This document shows, in pieces, positions 22,765 through 31,650 of a stretch of DNA of 36,363 nt. The notes beneath the pieces are model-generated. The model was given only the letters and a program-made list of their open reading frames with translations, made no database searches and was not told the DNA's origin. A program made the translations under genes and the position numbers. Origin of the DNA: Acidobacteriota bacterium (GTDB lineage Bacteria > Acidobacteriota > Vicinamibacteria > Vicinamibacterales > Fen-181); contig PMZR01000056.1 in NCBI GenBank assembly GCA_003170135.1, positions 45,699-82,061 on the forward strand, in the 5' to 3' direction. The first letter of the stretch is position 1, and the number at the start of each line of letters is the position of its first letter.

Positions 22765-23775
22765 ATGAGAAAAGTCAACATTGCCGTCATCGGAACGGGA
22801 CGCATGGGCAGCGTCCACGCGCGCAACCTGGCGCGCCACATCCCCGAAGCGCACCTCGCCGCCGTGTGCGACATCCGCCTCGAGGTGGCGCAGGCCGTCG
22901 CCGATGAACTGGGCGTCACGCGCGTCGTCCGCGACTTTCACGACCTGCTCGGCGACAGGGACATCGAAGCGATGCTCATCGCCTCGAGCACCGATACGCA
23001 CGCGTTCATCATGAAAGACGTCGCCGCGGCCGGGAAACACATCTTCTGCGAGAAGCCGCTCGCGCTCGACCTCCCCAGCATCGACGATGCCCTGGCGGCG
23101 GTGGAGAAGTGCGGCGTCAAGCTGCAGGTGGGATTCAATCGCCGCTTCGACAAGAGCTTCGGGCGGGTCCACGACATCGTCGCATCCGGCGAGATGGGCC
23201 GTCCGTGCGTCCTGCGGATCACGAGCCGCGATCCGGCGCCGCCGCCGCTCGAATACATCCGCGTCTCGGGCGGGATCTTCCTCGACATGACGATCCACGA
23301 CTTCGACATGGCGCGCTTCCAGCTCGGCGAGGTCGAGGAGGTGTATGCCACCGGCCAGGTGCTCGTCGCGCCGCAGCTCGCCGAGGCGGGCGACGTCGAT
23401 ACCGCTGTCGTCTTGCTGAAGTTTGCCAGCGGCGCGATGGGGGTAATCGACAACAGCCGGAAGGCCCCCTACGGCTACGATCAGCGTCTCGAGGTGCTGT
23501 GCGCGAAGGGCGTCGTGATGGCGGGCAATGAGGCCGAGGACACGGTCGTGACCGCCGGCGAGGACGGGTATCGTTCGCCGAAGCTGCCGTACTTCTTCAT
23601 GCAGCGCTACGCCCCGTGCTACGTGGACGAGGTGCGCCGGTTCGTCGAGTGCGTCCGCGACGGCAAGCCGATGCCGGTGACGGGCCGCGACGGCCGGACG
23701 AGCGTGGTCCTGGGCCATGCCGCGTGGAAGTCGCTGCGCGAGAATCGTCCCGTGAAGGTGAGCGAGATCGGGTAG
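22765..23775 (+). CDS. iolG: Inositol 2-dehydrogenase-like oxidoreductase (Gfo/Idh/MocA family)
   Basis: NAD(P)-dependent oxidoreductase of 336 residues, closest by pattern to myo-inositol 2-dehydrogenase, which oxidises myo-inositol to scyllo-inosose. Rossmann motif VIGTGRMG (Gly10/12/15), CEKPLALD (Glu96-Lys97-Pro98, Lys97 catalytic), GFNRRFDKSFGRVHD, and SGGIFLDMTIHDFDMARF with the catalytic Asp174-x3-His178 pair; also VIDNSRKAPYGYDQRLEV, typical of IolG. ATG at 22765 is preceded by GAGAGG. It is divergent from the permease (95 bp apart). The TIM-barrel isomerase gene downstream supports a sugar or inositol pathway. Other cyclitol or sugar substrates remain possible. Confidence 0.85.
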   Translation: MRKVNIAVIGTGRMGSVHARNLARHIPEAHLAAVCDIRLEVAQAVADELGVTRVVRDFHDLLGDRDIEAMLIASSTDTHAFIMKDVAAAGKHIFCEKPLALDLPSIDDALAAVEKCGVKLQVGFNRRFDKSFGRVHDIVASGEMGRPCVLRITSRDPAPPPLEYIRVSGGIFLDMTIHDFDMARFQLGEVEEVYATGQVLVAPQLAEAGDVDTAVVLLKFASGAMGVIDNSRKAPYGYDQRLEVLCAKGVVMAGNEAEDTVVTAGEDGYRSPKLPYFFMQRYAPCYVDEVRRFVECVRDGKPMPVTGRDGRTSVVLGHAAWKSLRENRPVKVSEIG

Positions 23776-23796
23776 CTCGTGTCACTGCAGTGAGCA

Positions 23797-24122
23797 ATCG
23801 CGCGAGCACGGGCGCGGCCGCGGCCAGCGACGAGCCTTGGAGGTCGTCGGCGGTCGATCAGGAAAACGACGCGCGACACGGAGCTTTCCCCGGCTGCCGA
23901 CTGGCGCCCACTCACGTAGACAAGCCATTGGAGGCTGCCGGCGGTCGAGGCTGGAAAGCGACCCGCCTTCGCTGCGCGTGTGATTCGACCGCGCAGCTAC
24001 CGCGAGGCCTCGCCGTAGCTCGCGCGGCTCACGCGCGAGCGTAGGCGGGCGTGGCGGTGCGGCGTTTTCCCCGACGACCGACGGCTCGTCGAAGGCCGTG
24101 GCCGCGCCCGCGCTCGCGCAAT
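23797..24122 (-). repeat. Long interspersed repeat, copy B (inverted)
   Basis: The reverse complement of this intergenic stretch follows copy A (5326-5715) word for word over most of its length, with point changes and small gaps; shared words include GAGCTACGGCGAGGCCTCGC and GGGGAAAGCTCCGTGTCGC. No gene is seen here, although frames are open on both strands because of GC richness. The word CGACATCTGACA at 24147-24158, just beyond, resembles the end word of the other copies. Confidence 0.75.
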
Positions 24123-24183
24123 GATCGCAGACGCGTCAGGCCGGGCGCCGACATCTGACACGGGAGTCATAGAGGAGCGGATC

Positions 24184-25017
24184 ATGCTGCTGGGCTTTCA
24201 CGGCGCGACGACCATGCTCGCGGATCTCGAGACGGATGTGTCGGTCAGCGCGCGGGCAGGCTTTCGTGCGCTCGAACTGTGGGCGGCGAAGGTTGAGCGC
24301 TACCTGGCACATCACTCGCTCGACGATCTCGCGGCGCTGTTCAAGAGCCATGGCGTCCTGCCGCTCACGCTCAACTCGATCGAGTTCATCGCGTTTTGCG
24401 GCAGCGAGTACGCCCTCATCCAGGCGCGCTGCCACGAGTTCGGCCGGATCGCGCAGGCCATCGGCTGTCCCACCATCGTCGTCGTGCCCAGCCCCACGCC
24501 GGATCGCAACCTCGCGTGGAGCGATGTCGTCGCCGAGTACGTCACGGTGCTAGGCGACCTCGGCGGCATCGCCAGCCGGTACGGCGTCAAGCTCTCCTTC
24601 GAGTTCCTCGGCTTCGGCTGGTGCAGCGTCCGCACGCCGCGCGCGGCGTTCGAGATCGTCGAACGGGTGAACCGCGACAACGTCGGCATGACGATCGACG
24701 CCGCGCACTTCTACGGCGGCGGCGGGTTGATGCAGGAACTCGATCGCCTCGACCCGCGGCGCATCTTCGCCTTTCACCTGGACGACCTGGAAGACACGCC
24801 CAAGGAAGCCATCACCGACGCCACGCGCCTGCTCCCCGGCCTGGGCGTCATCCCGCTCGACGACATCTGCCGTCGGCTCGAGGCCATCGGTTACGACGGC
24901 CCCTGCTCGATCGAGTTGTTCCGGCCGGAGTACTGGCAATGGGACCCGGGCGAACTCGCCGTCAAGGCGCGCGCGGCCGCGCTCGAGGTGCTGTCGCCCC
25001 ACTTCTTTGTCAGTTGA
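24184..25017 (+). CDS. Sugar phosphate isomerase/epimerase (AP-endonuclease-2 TIM barrel)
   Basis: A 277-residue xylose-isomerase-like TIM barrel. Strand-end metal ligands can be placed: Glu140 in [10 protein letters not shown], Asp172 and His175 in [13 protein letters not shown], His198 in [11 protein letters not shown], Glu244 in [11 protein letters not shown]. Family members include IolE (inosose dehydratase), IolH, IolI and hydroxypyruvate isomerase; the neighbouring IolG-like gene favours an inositol or keto-cyclitol step but does not prove it. The ATG at 24184 follows GAGGAGCGG; the frame open to 24121 is encoded by repeat-flanking DNA and is rejected. Its stop precedes the VWFA gene by 16 bp. 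Confidence 0.85.
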   Translation: MLLGFHGATTMLADLETDVSVSARAGFRALELWAAKVERYLAHHSLDDLAALFKSHGVLPLTLNSIEFIAFCGSEYALIQARCHEFGRIAQAIGCPTIVVVPSPTPDRNLAWSDVVAEYVTVLGDLGGIASRYGVKLSFEFLGFGWCSVRTPRAAFEIVERVNRDNVGMTIDAAHFYGGGGLMQELDRLDPRRIFAFHLDDLEDTPKEAITDATRLLPGLGVIPLDDICRRLEAIGYDGPCSIELFRPEYWQWDPGELAVKARAAALEVLSPHFFVS

Positions 25018-25033
25018 GGCCCAGTTGCGTCTG

Positions 25034-27025
25034 ATGGTCGCTGCAATCCTGCTCGCGGCGTGCGGAGTCGCTCTGGCCTCGTCTGGCGCCACGCCGCAGG
25101 TGCGCCCCGGCCAGTTTCCGCCGCCGCGCGATCCGCGCCAGGCCCCGCCGCCTACCTTTCGCGTGCAGGTGGAACTGGTGCAGGTGGACGTCATCGCCAC
25201 CGACGCGCAGGGGCGATTTGTCGACGACCTGCAGAAGGCCGATTTCGAGGTGCTCGAGGACGGCAAGCCGCAGCAGGTGGCGACGTTCGAACTGGTGAAC
25301 ATCCCGATCGCGACCGTGCCCGACCGCGCCACCACGCTCGGCCTGATGCCGTCCGACGTGCGCAGCAACTCGGGCGACACGGGGCGCGTGTACCTGTTCG
25401 TACTCGACGACATGCACACGCGCATGGACAAGTCGTCCTACGCGCGCGTCGCCGCCCAGAAGTTCATCGAACGCTACCTGCAGCCGGGCGACCTTGCCGC
25501 GGTCGTCTTCACCAGCGCCAGGCGCAACGTGGCGCAGGAGTTCACCTCGGACCGCCGTTTGCTCCTGGCGTCGGTGAACAGCTTCATGGGGATGACTGTC
25601 GACCCTGGCGCCGGCGCCCCGCTGCGCGGCCAGATGGCCATCGTCGACACCGCGCGCGACGTCAGCAGCACGCTCACCGCCCTGGCCGAGTTCCTCGGCC
25701 GCGTCAGCGGCAGGCGCAAGGCGTGTGTCTATCTCGGACCGGGCTTTCAAATCGCGCCGCACGGCGGCACGCCCGGCGCGTTGAGCCCGGGCGAATACCG
25801 CGACCTGGTGGCGGCCGCCAACCACGCGAACCTGGCTTTCTACACGATCGACCCGCAGGGCCTCAGCACGCTGGCCGAGGGCGCCACCGCCGACACGCCG
25901 TCGCTCGACGCCGTGGCCGCCTTCGATGCGGCCGACGCGGCGCACGAGGGCCTGGGCGGTCTTGCCGTGGACACGGGCGGCTTCGCCGTGGCCGGCTCGA
26001 ACAACCTCGATCGGCCCTTTGCGCGTATCCAGCGCGAGACCAGCTCCTACTACCTGCTCGGCTACTACCCGCCGCAGCAGAAGGAAGGCTCGACGCACAC
26101 GATCGGGGTTCGAGTGCGGCGGCCAGGCGTCCGCCTGCGGGCGCGATCCGAATACGCGGTGCCGAAAGCGTCGGCCTCGACGATGACGAACGTGAAGGCC
26201 AGGAACGTTCCGGCGGCGCTCGTGCCCGCTCTGGACAATCCGCTGCCGAACCCGGGCATCAGGTTTTCGGTTGCGGCATCCGCGTTCAACGGCGCCGGGA
26301 ACGCCGCGCCGTTTGCGCTGGTCGTCATCGAAATCGACGGCCGCGATCTCGATCTCGGCGGGAAGGGCGGCGTCGACATCGCGGAAGTCGCGGTGGACAA
26401 GCTCGAGAAGATCCACGGCCACGACGTCCGTCACGTGGATCTCGCGCTCGACGCGGCATCGCTGTCCCGCGTGAAGCAGCAGGGCTTGCGAATTCACGCG
26501 CGAGTGCCGCTCGACGGCGACGTGAAGACGCTGCGCGTGGCAGTATCTGACGCCTCGACGCCGCGCGTCGGTTCGCTGTCGCTCGACCTCGACGCGCCCG
26601 ATTTCCGGACGGCCGCGGCGTCGATGAGCGGCGTGCTCCTCACCAGCGGCCGTGCGGTCCTCTTGCCGACCGCCAACGTGGACGAGGAATTCCGTAAGAG
26701 CCTGGGCGGACCTGCGTCAACAGCCCGCGAGTTTCGCCCGGGCGACTCGCTTCAGTGGCTGGTGGAGATCTATGAGAAGCCGGGCGCTGCCAGGGACGTG
26801 CGGGTGACGACCACGATCGCCGCCGCCGACGGTCGCCTGGTTCTCACCCGCGACGAACGCCGTGCGATGTCCGAGCCGCGCAACGGGCGCGGCGGCGTGC
26901 AGGTGACGGGCGGGATGCGATTGACGGATCTCGCCGCCGGGTCGTACGTGCTGCGCATCGAGGCCCTTCTGGCCGGCGAGAAGCAGCCGATCGTCCGCGC
27001 GGTGCCGTTCAACGTGAAGGACTGA
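25034..27025 (+). CDS. Secreted VWFA-related domain protein (Acidobacterial type)
   Basis: About 663 residues, with signal peptide MVAAILLAACGVALASSGAT. Next comes the hallmark strand FRVQVELVQVDVIATDAQGR and DFEVLEDGKPQQVATFELV, typical of the VWFA-related family abundant in Acidobacteriota. The von Willebrand A fold follows: VYLFVLDDMHTRMDKSSYAR with an Asp-Asp-x-His variant of the metal-ion site, LAAVVFTSARRNVAQEFTSD, KACVYLGPGFQIAPHGG, and SYYLLGYYPPQQKEGSTHTI. C-terminal beta domains contain no recognised motif. ATG at 25034 is used; a TTG at 25007 overlapping the previous gene is also open. The role is unknown; surface binding or stress sensing has been suggested for similar proteins. 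Confidence 0.88.
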   Translation: MVAAILLAACGVALASSGATPQVRPGQFPPPRDPRQAPPPTFRVQVELVQVDVIATDAQGRFVDDLQKADFEVLEDGKPQQVATFELVNIPIATVPDRATTLGLMPSDVRSNSGDTGRVYLFVLDDMHTRMDKSSYARVAAQKFIERYLQPGDLAAVVFTSARRNVAQEFTSDRRLLLASVNSFMGMTVDPGAGAPLRGQMAIVDTARDVSSTLTALAEFLGRVSGRRKACVYLGPGFQIAPHGGTPGALSPGEYRDLVAAANHANLAFYTIDPQGLSTLAEGATADTPSLDAVAAFDAADAAHEGLGGLAVDTGGFAVAGSNNLDRPFARIQRETSSYYLLGYYPPQQKEGSTHTIGVRVRRPGVRLRARSEYAVPKASASTMTNVKARNVPAALVPALDNPLPNPGIRFSVAASAFNGAGNAAPFALVVIEIDGRDLDLGGKGGVDIAEVAVDKLEKIHGHDVRHVDLALDAASLSRVKQQGLRIHARVPLDGDVKTLRVAVSDASTPRVGSLSLDLDAPDFRTAAASMSGVLLTSGRAVLLPTANVDEEFRKSLGGPASTAREFRPGDSLQWLVEIYEKPGAARDVRVTTTIAAADGRLVLTRDERRAMSEPRNGRGGVQVTGGMRLTDLAAGSYVLRIEALLAGEKQPIVRAVPFNVKD

Positions 27026-27044
27026 CGGAGCGGGGAAGTCCGGC

Positions 27045-27107
27045 GTCCGAAGTCCGAAGTCCGAAGTCCGAGGTCCGAGGTCCGAGGTCCGAGGTCCGAA
27101 GTCCGGA
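27045..27107. repeat. 7-bp tandem repeat, nine GTCCGAR units
   Basis: Exactly nine 7-bp units (GTCCGAA x3, GTCCGAG x4, GTCCGAA, GTCCGGA) between the VWFA and kinase genes. It is the complement of the GGACYTC tracts at 6345-6390 and 1083-1155. Confidence 0.9.
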
Positions 27108-27166
27108 GTCGGTGCTACAATCCGCGGGATCTATCTGTCGGCCCACATTCGTCCGTCGGAGGGTTC

Positions 27167-29833
27167 ATGAGCCTTGCCGCCGGCACGCGACTCGGACCGT
27201 ACGAGATCGACTCGCTCATCGATTCCGGCGGCATGGGCGAAGTCTACAAGGGCCGCGACACGCGCCTCGGCCGGACCGTGGCCGTCAAGGTGCTTCCGCA
27301 GGACATCGCCGGCGATCCCGACCGGCGCCGGCGCTTCGAACAGGAAGCGCGCGCGGCCTCCGCCCTGAACCACCCGCACATCTGCGTCGTCTATGACGTC
27401 GGGTCCGCGCCGCTGCCGGGCGCCCCTTCGACACGGGACGCGGCGAGTCCGCCACCGCAGCCCGGGATCTGCCATTTCCTGGTGATGGAGTATCTGGAGG
27501 GACAGACGCTGGCGAAGCGGCTTCTGCGCGGGCCGCTGCCGCTCGCCGACGCGCTGCGGGTCGGCGCGCAACTGCTCGACGCGCTCGCGCGCGCCCACCG
27601 TCAGGGGATCGTCCACCGCGACCTCAAGCCGGCCAACGTCATGCTGACCCGGGACGGCGTGAAGCTGCTCGACTTCGGGCTCGCGCGGCTGACGCAGGCG
27701 TCGGATGCGGCCGGCACGGCATCGACGCGCACACAACCGGGGACCGTCGTCGGCACCGTGCCCTACATGGCGCCCGAGCAACTGGAAGGCCGCGCGACCG
27801 ATGCGCGTACCGACCTGTTTGCGTTCGGCGCGGTGCTCTACGAAATGGTGACGGGGCGGCGCGCGTTCGAGGGCACGAGCCGCGTGAGCGTCATCACCGC
27901 CATCCTCGAGCGGGATCCGCCGCCGGTGACGTCGCTGCAACCGCTGGCGCCGCCGCTCATGGACCGGCTCGTCGCCACCTGCCTGGCGAAGGACCCGGAA
28001 CGGCGCTGGGACACCGCCCACGACGTGGCGGAGCAGCTGCGAGGGCTTGCCGAGACAGCGCGCACGGAAACGGACGCTGGCGCTGCGTCCGGTCCCGTGT
28101 CGTGGCGATGGGTGTGGACCGCCCGGTGGTGGCTGGCCGCTGCCGCGCTCGTCCTGCTGCTGGGCGCGCCGGCGGTGTGGCGGTTGCTCACGGCGGAATC
28201 GTCGGTCGGCGTCATGGTGCCGCGGCAGATCACGAGCTCGGCTGCCTGGGAGACCGATCCGGTGATCTCACCGGACGGGACGTCGGTTGCTTATGCGGCC
28301 GGCGAATCCGGCAGCGCCGACATCTGGATCGTGGGCGCCCGGGGAGGCACGCCCCTGCGCCTGACAAACGATCCGGCATGGGACTCGTCTCCAGCCTGGT
28401 TTCCCGACGGCACCGAGATCGCGTTCGTGTCGGACCGCGGCGGCAGCCGGTCGATCTGGAAAGTCGGGCGACTCGGCGGCGCTCCGACGCTGGTCGTGCC
28501 CGACGCCGAAGATCCCGCGATCTCGCCGGGCGGTGACCAGATCGCATTCGTGAGAGCGTCGGCATCCGGCGATCGTCGCGTCGTCGTTGCGCCGCTCGCC
28601 GACGTGGCGCAGGCGCGCGTCGTTACCGGCGATGGCGACGGCCTCTGGAACCACCGCAATCCCGCCTGGTCACCGGACGGCCAGACGATCTGTTATCGCG
28701 CGCAGCGAGACCTGTGGTGCATCGCCGCCCGGGGCGGCCGGGCCCGCAGATTGACGATGGACGGCGAAGTGGATTTCGAGCCGGCGTGGTCGTCGGACGG
28801 CAGCTTTGTGTTGTTCTCGTCGCTGCGGGAGGGAACACAGGCGCTCTGGCGCGTCGGGCAAAATGGCGGACGGCCCGTTCGCCTGACGCTCGGGACGGGG
28901 CCTGAACGTCACGCCAGCGTCTCGCGCGACGGCACACGCCTCGCCTACGCCACCTACCTCGACAACTTCGATCTGGTGCTTCGCGACCTCGTCTCGGGCC
29001 AGACCAGACGTTACGGCGGCGTGCGATCCGACATTCACCCCTTGCTGTCGCCGGACGGCGCCACTCTCTATTTCGTGTCCGACAGGCAGGGGAAATACGA
29101 CCTCTGGGCACAGGCATTGTCCGGCATCGATCCTTCCGGGGCACCTCGCCATCTGACCGATTACCCGGGCAGCGTGTCGCTCCCGAGTTGTTCTCCGGAC
29201 GGCCAGTGGGTCGCGTTTGGCTACGTGGAGAAGAATCGGCGCGCGGTCTGGATGGTCCCGACGTCTGGCGGGCCGAAGGTTGAGTTGACGGATGGATTCT
29301 CGGTTGCCGGCGAGCCGGCGTGGTCGCCGGATGGTTCCCGGATCGCGTTCGTGTCGAACCAGTCGGGTGCGAATCGCATCTGGGTGATCAAGGTGGCAAA
29401 CGGCCGCCCCGCAGGGCGACCCATGCAGATGAACGCCGTGCCCGGGGCGCAGGAGCTGCCCACCTGGTCGCCCGACGGGACGCGGATCGCGTATCTCTCC
29501 GTTGAGGGGAGCAGCAAGGGCGATGTCTTCGTGGTGAACGTCGGCGGACCGGCGTCCCCTGCGCGTGTTACCAGCGGCGCCGACGCGGTTGCCGTGCGGT
29601 GGTCGCCTGCGTCGGACCGGCTGCTGGTGAGCGGGTTGTGGGGCGGCGCGTCCTACCGCGTCCAGGCGGTGTCGCCCGCCGGCGGCGCTGCGACGGCGGT
29701 CGCCGAGGTGGTGGGTCGATCCCAGGACGCCGCCCAGTTCGACATCTCTCGCGACGGTCGATTGCTCGTACTCACCTGGGAAGAGCGGCGTGGCAACATC
29801 TGGGTGCTGGAGGCCACGTCCCGCATGTATTGA
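27167..29833 (+). CDS. Ser/Thr protein kinase with TolB-like beta-propeller
   Basis: An 888-residue transmembrane Hanks-type kinase. Catalytic domain 11-290: glycine loop IDSGGMGEVYKG, Lys41 in VAVKVL, HRDLKPANV (150-157), DFG (169-171), APE (202-204). An insert of about 20 Pro/Ala-rich residues (81-100) sits before the hinge. A transmembrane helix lies at 321-341 (WWLAAAALVLLLGAPAVWRL). The outer part has six or more PD40/TolB propeller blades of the form ISPDGTSVAYAAGESGSADI, SPDGTRIAYLS and similar, and would sense a ligand outside the membrane. ATG at 27167 follows GGAGGG. It is 37 bp upstream of the Cys-rich precursor-like gene, so signalling and peptide maturation may be linked. Confidence 0.93.
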   Translation: MSLAAGTRLGPYEIDSLIDSGGMGEVYKGRDTRLGRTVAVKVLPQDIAGDPDRRRRFEQEARAASALNHPHICVVYDVGSAPLPGAPSTRDAASPPPQPGICHFLVMEYLEGQTLAKRLLRGPLPLADALRVGAQLLDALARAHRQGIVHRDLKPANVMLTRDGVKLLDFGLARLTQASDAAGTASTRTQPGTVVGTVPYMAPEQLEGRATDARTDLFAFGAVLYEMVTGRRAFEGTSRVSVITAILERDPPPVTSLQPLAPPLMDRLVATCLAKDPERRWDTAHDVAEQLRGLAETARTETDAGAASGPVSWRWVWTARWWLAAAALVLLLGAPAVWRLLTAESSVGVMVPRQITSSAAWETDPVISPDGTSVAYAAGESGSADIWIVGARGGTPLRLTNDPAWDSSPAWFPDGTEIAFVSDRGGSRSIWKVGRLGGAPTLVVPDAEDPAISPGGDQIAFVRASASGDRRVVVAPLADVAQARVVTGDGDGLWNHRNPAWSPDGQTICYRAQRDLWCIAARGGRARRLTMDGEVDFEPAWSSDGSFVLFSSLREGTQALWRVGQNGGRPVRLTLGTGPERHASVSRDGTRLAYATYLDNFDLVLRDLVSGQTRRYGGVRSDIHPLLSPDGATLYFVSDRQGKYDLWAQALSGIDPSGAPRHLTDYPGSVSLPSCSPDGQWVAFGYVEKNRRAVWMVPTSGGPKVELTDGFSVAGEPAWSPDGSRIAFVSNQSGANRIWVIKVANGRPAGRPMQMNAVPGAQELPTWSPDGTRIAYLSVEGSSKGDVFVVNVGGPASPARVTSGADAVAVRWSPASDRLLVSGLWGGASYRVQAVSPAGGAATAVAEVVGRSQDAAQFDISRDGRLLVLTWEERRGNIWVLEATSRMY

Positions 29834-29870
29834 CGGGCTGGTGCCTGCGAGCCCGAGGAGGTGGCACGCG

Positions 29871-30329
29871 ATGGCGAAGAAGCAGAGACGGCGCGCGAAA
29901 CCGCGGGTAGGACTCGAACAGGTCGTGGCGGCGCTCGATGCCGTGGAACGACAGCTCATCGACATCCGCATGGCCGTCGCGACCATGGGAGTCAAGCGGC
30001 TGTCTTTCTCCCAGGCGGAAGAGGCCGGGCCGCGCTCGGAGTGGCCGGGCGAATCGTGTCTGGCGGCTCTGGCGGCGTGGCCGGGCACCGCGTGTCGGAC
30101 GCCGTGGCCGGGCGACTCGTGCAAGACCCTGTCGCCGGCGCCGGCTTCATCCTGCACTCCTTTGCCGAGCATCGCCTGCTTCAGCCCGTGGCCGGGCGAC
30201 TCGTGCGGGATGCCAAAACCGGGCGGCGCGTGCAAATCGTGGCCGGGCGCATCCTGCCACCCGCCAATCCCGGACGAGCCAGCTCGGGAGCAGAAGCCGC
30301 GCATGGCGAAGAAGCGGACGCGCCGGTAG
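29871..30329 (+). CDS. Candidate RiPP precursor with eight (W)PGx(S/A)C repeats
   Basis: 152 residues. Residues 1-50 are a basic and helical leader-like part (MAKKQRRRAKPRVGLEQVVA, ALDAVERQLIDIRMAVATMG). From residue 57 the protein consists of repeats that each end in Cys: WPGESC, WPGTAC, WPGDSC, PAPASSC, LPSIAC, WPGDSC, KPGGAC and WPGASC, with Cys at 63, 75, 84, 95, 103, 112, 121 and 129 (spacing 8-12). The tail returns to MAKKRTRR, a near copy of the N-terminus. ATG at 29871 has GAGGAGG upstream. The stop is 4 nt before a radical SAM/SPASM gene. Cys repeats plus an adjacent rSAM enzyme suggest thioether or other crosslinks on a RiPP. No secretion signal or known leader motif is visible. The alternative is a structural Cys-repeat protein with a coincidental neighbour. 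Confidence 0.75.
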   Translation: MAKKQRRRAKPRVGLEQVVAALDAVERQLIDIRMAVATMGVKRLSFSQAEEAGPRSEWPGESCLAALAAWPGTACRTPWPGDSCKTLSPAPASSCTPLPSIACFSPWPGDSCGMPKPGGACKSWPGASCHPPIPDEPAREQKPRMAKKRTRR

Positions 30330-30333
30330 TCAC

Positions 30334-31626
30334 ATGCGCACGCCTCCGGCGATCCGCTCGGTCACCGCGCTCCTGTGCAGCGACTGCACGCTGCGGTGCG
30401 CGTACTGCTATCAGCGTCCGGGCGGATCGCTTCGGATGTCGTGGCCGGTCCTGCGGGCCTCGCTCGACGTCGCGCTCACATCACCGGTGCGCCCGGTGAC
30501 GATCGAGTTCTCGGGCGGCGAGCCGCTGCTCGCGTTCCCGATGCTGCGGCGGGCGCTTCGGTACGCCGAGCGATCCGGCAACGACGCCGGTGTCAGGTAC
30601 GTGCTGACGACCAACGGCACGCTGCTCGACCCGGCCACCCTCGCCGTACTCGAGGAACACCGCTTCGAGGTGCGCCTCACGTTTCACGCCGTTCCAGGCG
30701 CGCAGGATCCGAGCGGCCGAGGGATCTTCCGTCATCTCGATCGCGTGCTCGATCGGCTGCAGGTCGAGCACGCGGCACTCTGGCGCGACCGCCTGCACGT
30801 GGCGGTCACGGTCGGCATCTGCGAAGTGCCGGCGCTCGCCGATTCAATCGAGTACCTCGTGGCGAAGGGGGTCCGGCACGTCGGGATGGCGGCGGCGTTC
30901 GGCCAGGCCCGGTGGCGCGCCGGCGACATCGACCGGATCGAGCGCCAGTTCGCGCGCATCACGGCGCTCATGCGACGCGAGCGCGCGAGGACCGGCCGGC
31001 TCCCGCTGCCGCTCTATCGGAAACGGGACGGGGAGACCGGTTCGTCGAGCGGCGAAGACCCGCCTTGCAGCGGCGCCAGCGGGCAGGCGATCGCGATCGA
31101 TCCAACCGGGCAGGCGTACGGCTGCGTGATGCTCGCCGGCACCCGGCCGGTCACGCCGGATCGGGTGCGCGCCACCGCCGCGCGCCCACACGGCGCCGCT
31201 CCCGCCCTCGTCGTCAATCGTGGCTCGCCGCTGTGGAGGTTCCAGTTGGGCGATGTCCGGGACGCCGCCTTTTCGCGCCGGCTCAGGACGTACTCGCCCG
31301 CCGTTCTTCGCTCGGGCATCTTCGAGCGGCGACGTGAGCAGTATTCGAGCTATGGGCGGTGCGGCGATTGCCGTTTCATCGACCGGTGCTCGGTGTGTCC
31401 GGTCGCGAGCGCGTTTGGTCCGCACGCATCGGACCCGAACCAGGTGTCCGACTTCGTCTGCGCGTTCAACCGGGTCGCGTTTGGCCAGCGCGAGCGCTTT
31501 CCCGAAGAGCCGAGCCTCTGGCAGCAGCTCGCGGGCCGCGCGCCGGTGCCTATCCTCGTCCGCGAGCTTCAGCAACACGCATCACGAACCCGGGGGGCAC
31601 TGACCCGCGGCGCGAGGGGCCGGTAA
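30334..31626 (+). CDS. Radical SAM/SPASM enzyme, probable peptide maturase
   Basis: 430 residues. CSDCTLRCAYCYQ carries the CX3CX2C site (Cys18/22/25) for the SAM-cleaving 4Fe-4S cluster; EFSGGEPLL (58-66) and LTTNGTLLD are the GGE and strand motifs. The SPASM region is complete: Cys245, then G-x4-Cys264 (PTGQAYGC), Cys343-x2-Cys346-x5-Cys352-x2-Cys355 and Cys376, enough for two auxiliary clusters. This class modifies peptides (sactionine or ranthionine thioethers, C-C crosslinks, decarboxylation). No N-terminal RRE (PqqD-like) domain is present, so leader recognition must be internal or by another protein. ATG at 30334 lies 4 nt after the upstream stop, indicating translational coupling with the Cys-repeat protein, its likely substrate. 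Confidence 0.9.
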   Translation: MRTPPAIRSVTALLCSDCTLRCAYCYQRPGGSLRMSWPVLRASLDVALTSPVRPVTIEFSGGEPLLAFPMLRRALRYAERSGNDAGVRYVLTTNGTLLDPATLAVLEEHRFEVRLTFHAVPGAQDPSGRGIFRHLDRVLDRLQVEHAALWRDRLHVAVTVGICEVPALADSIEYLVAKGVRHVGMAAAFGQARWRAGDIDRIERQFARITALMRRERARTGRLPLPLYRKRDGETGSSSGEDPPCSGASGQAIAIDPTGQAYGCVMLAGTRPVTPDRVRATAARPHGAAPALVVNRGSPLWRFQLGDVRDAAFSRRLRTYSPAVLRSGIFERRREQYSSYGRCGDCRFIDRCSVCPVASAFGPHASDPNQVSDFVCAFNRVAFGQRERFPEEPSLWQQLAGRAPVPILVRELQQHASRTRGALTRGARGR

Positions 31627-31650
31627 GCAGACTGCGGAGGAGCCTCGGAA

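Noticed and set aside
20459..22768. Open frame of about 770 codons on the plus strand
   Set aside because: It is antisense to the ADOP permease and its product is a His/Arg/Asp-rich low-complexity sequence without motifs, typical of shadow frames in GC-rich DNA.
27045..27107. Possible CRISPR array
   Set aside because: The repeats are 7 bp and contiguous, with no unique spacers and no cas genes in the window.
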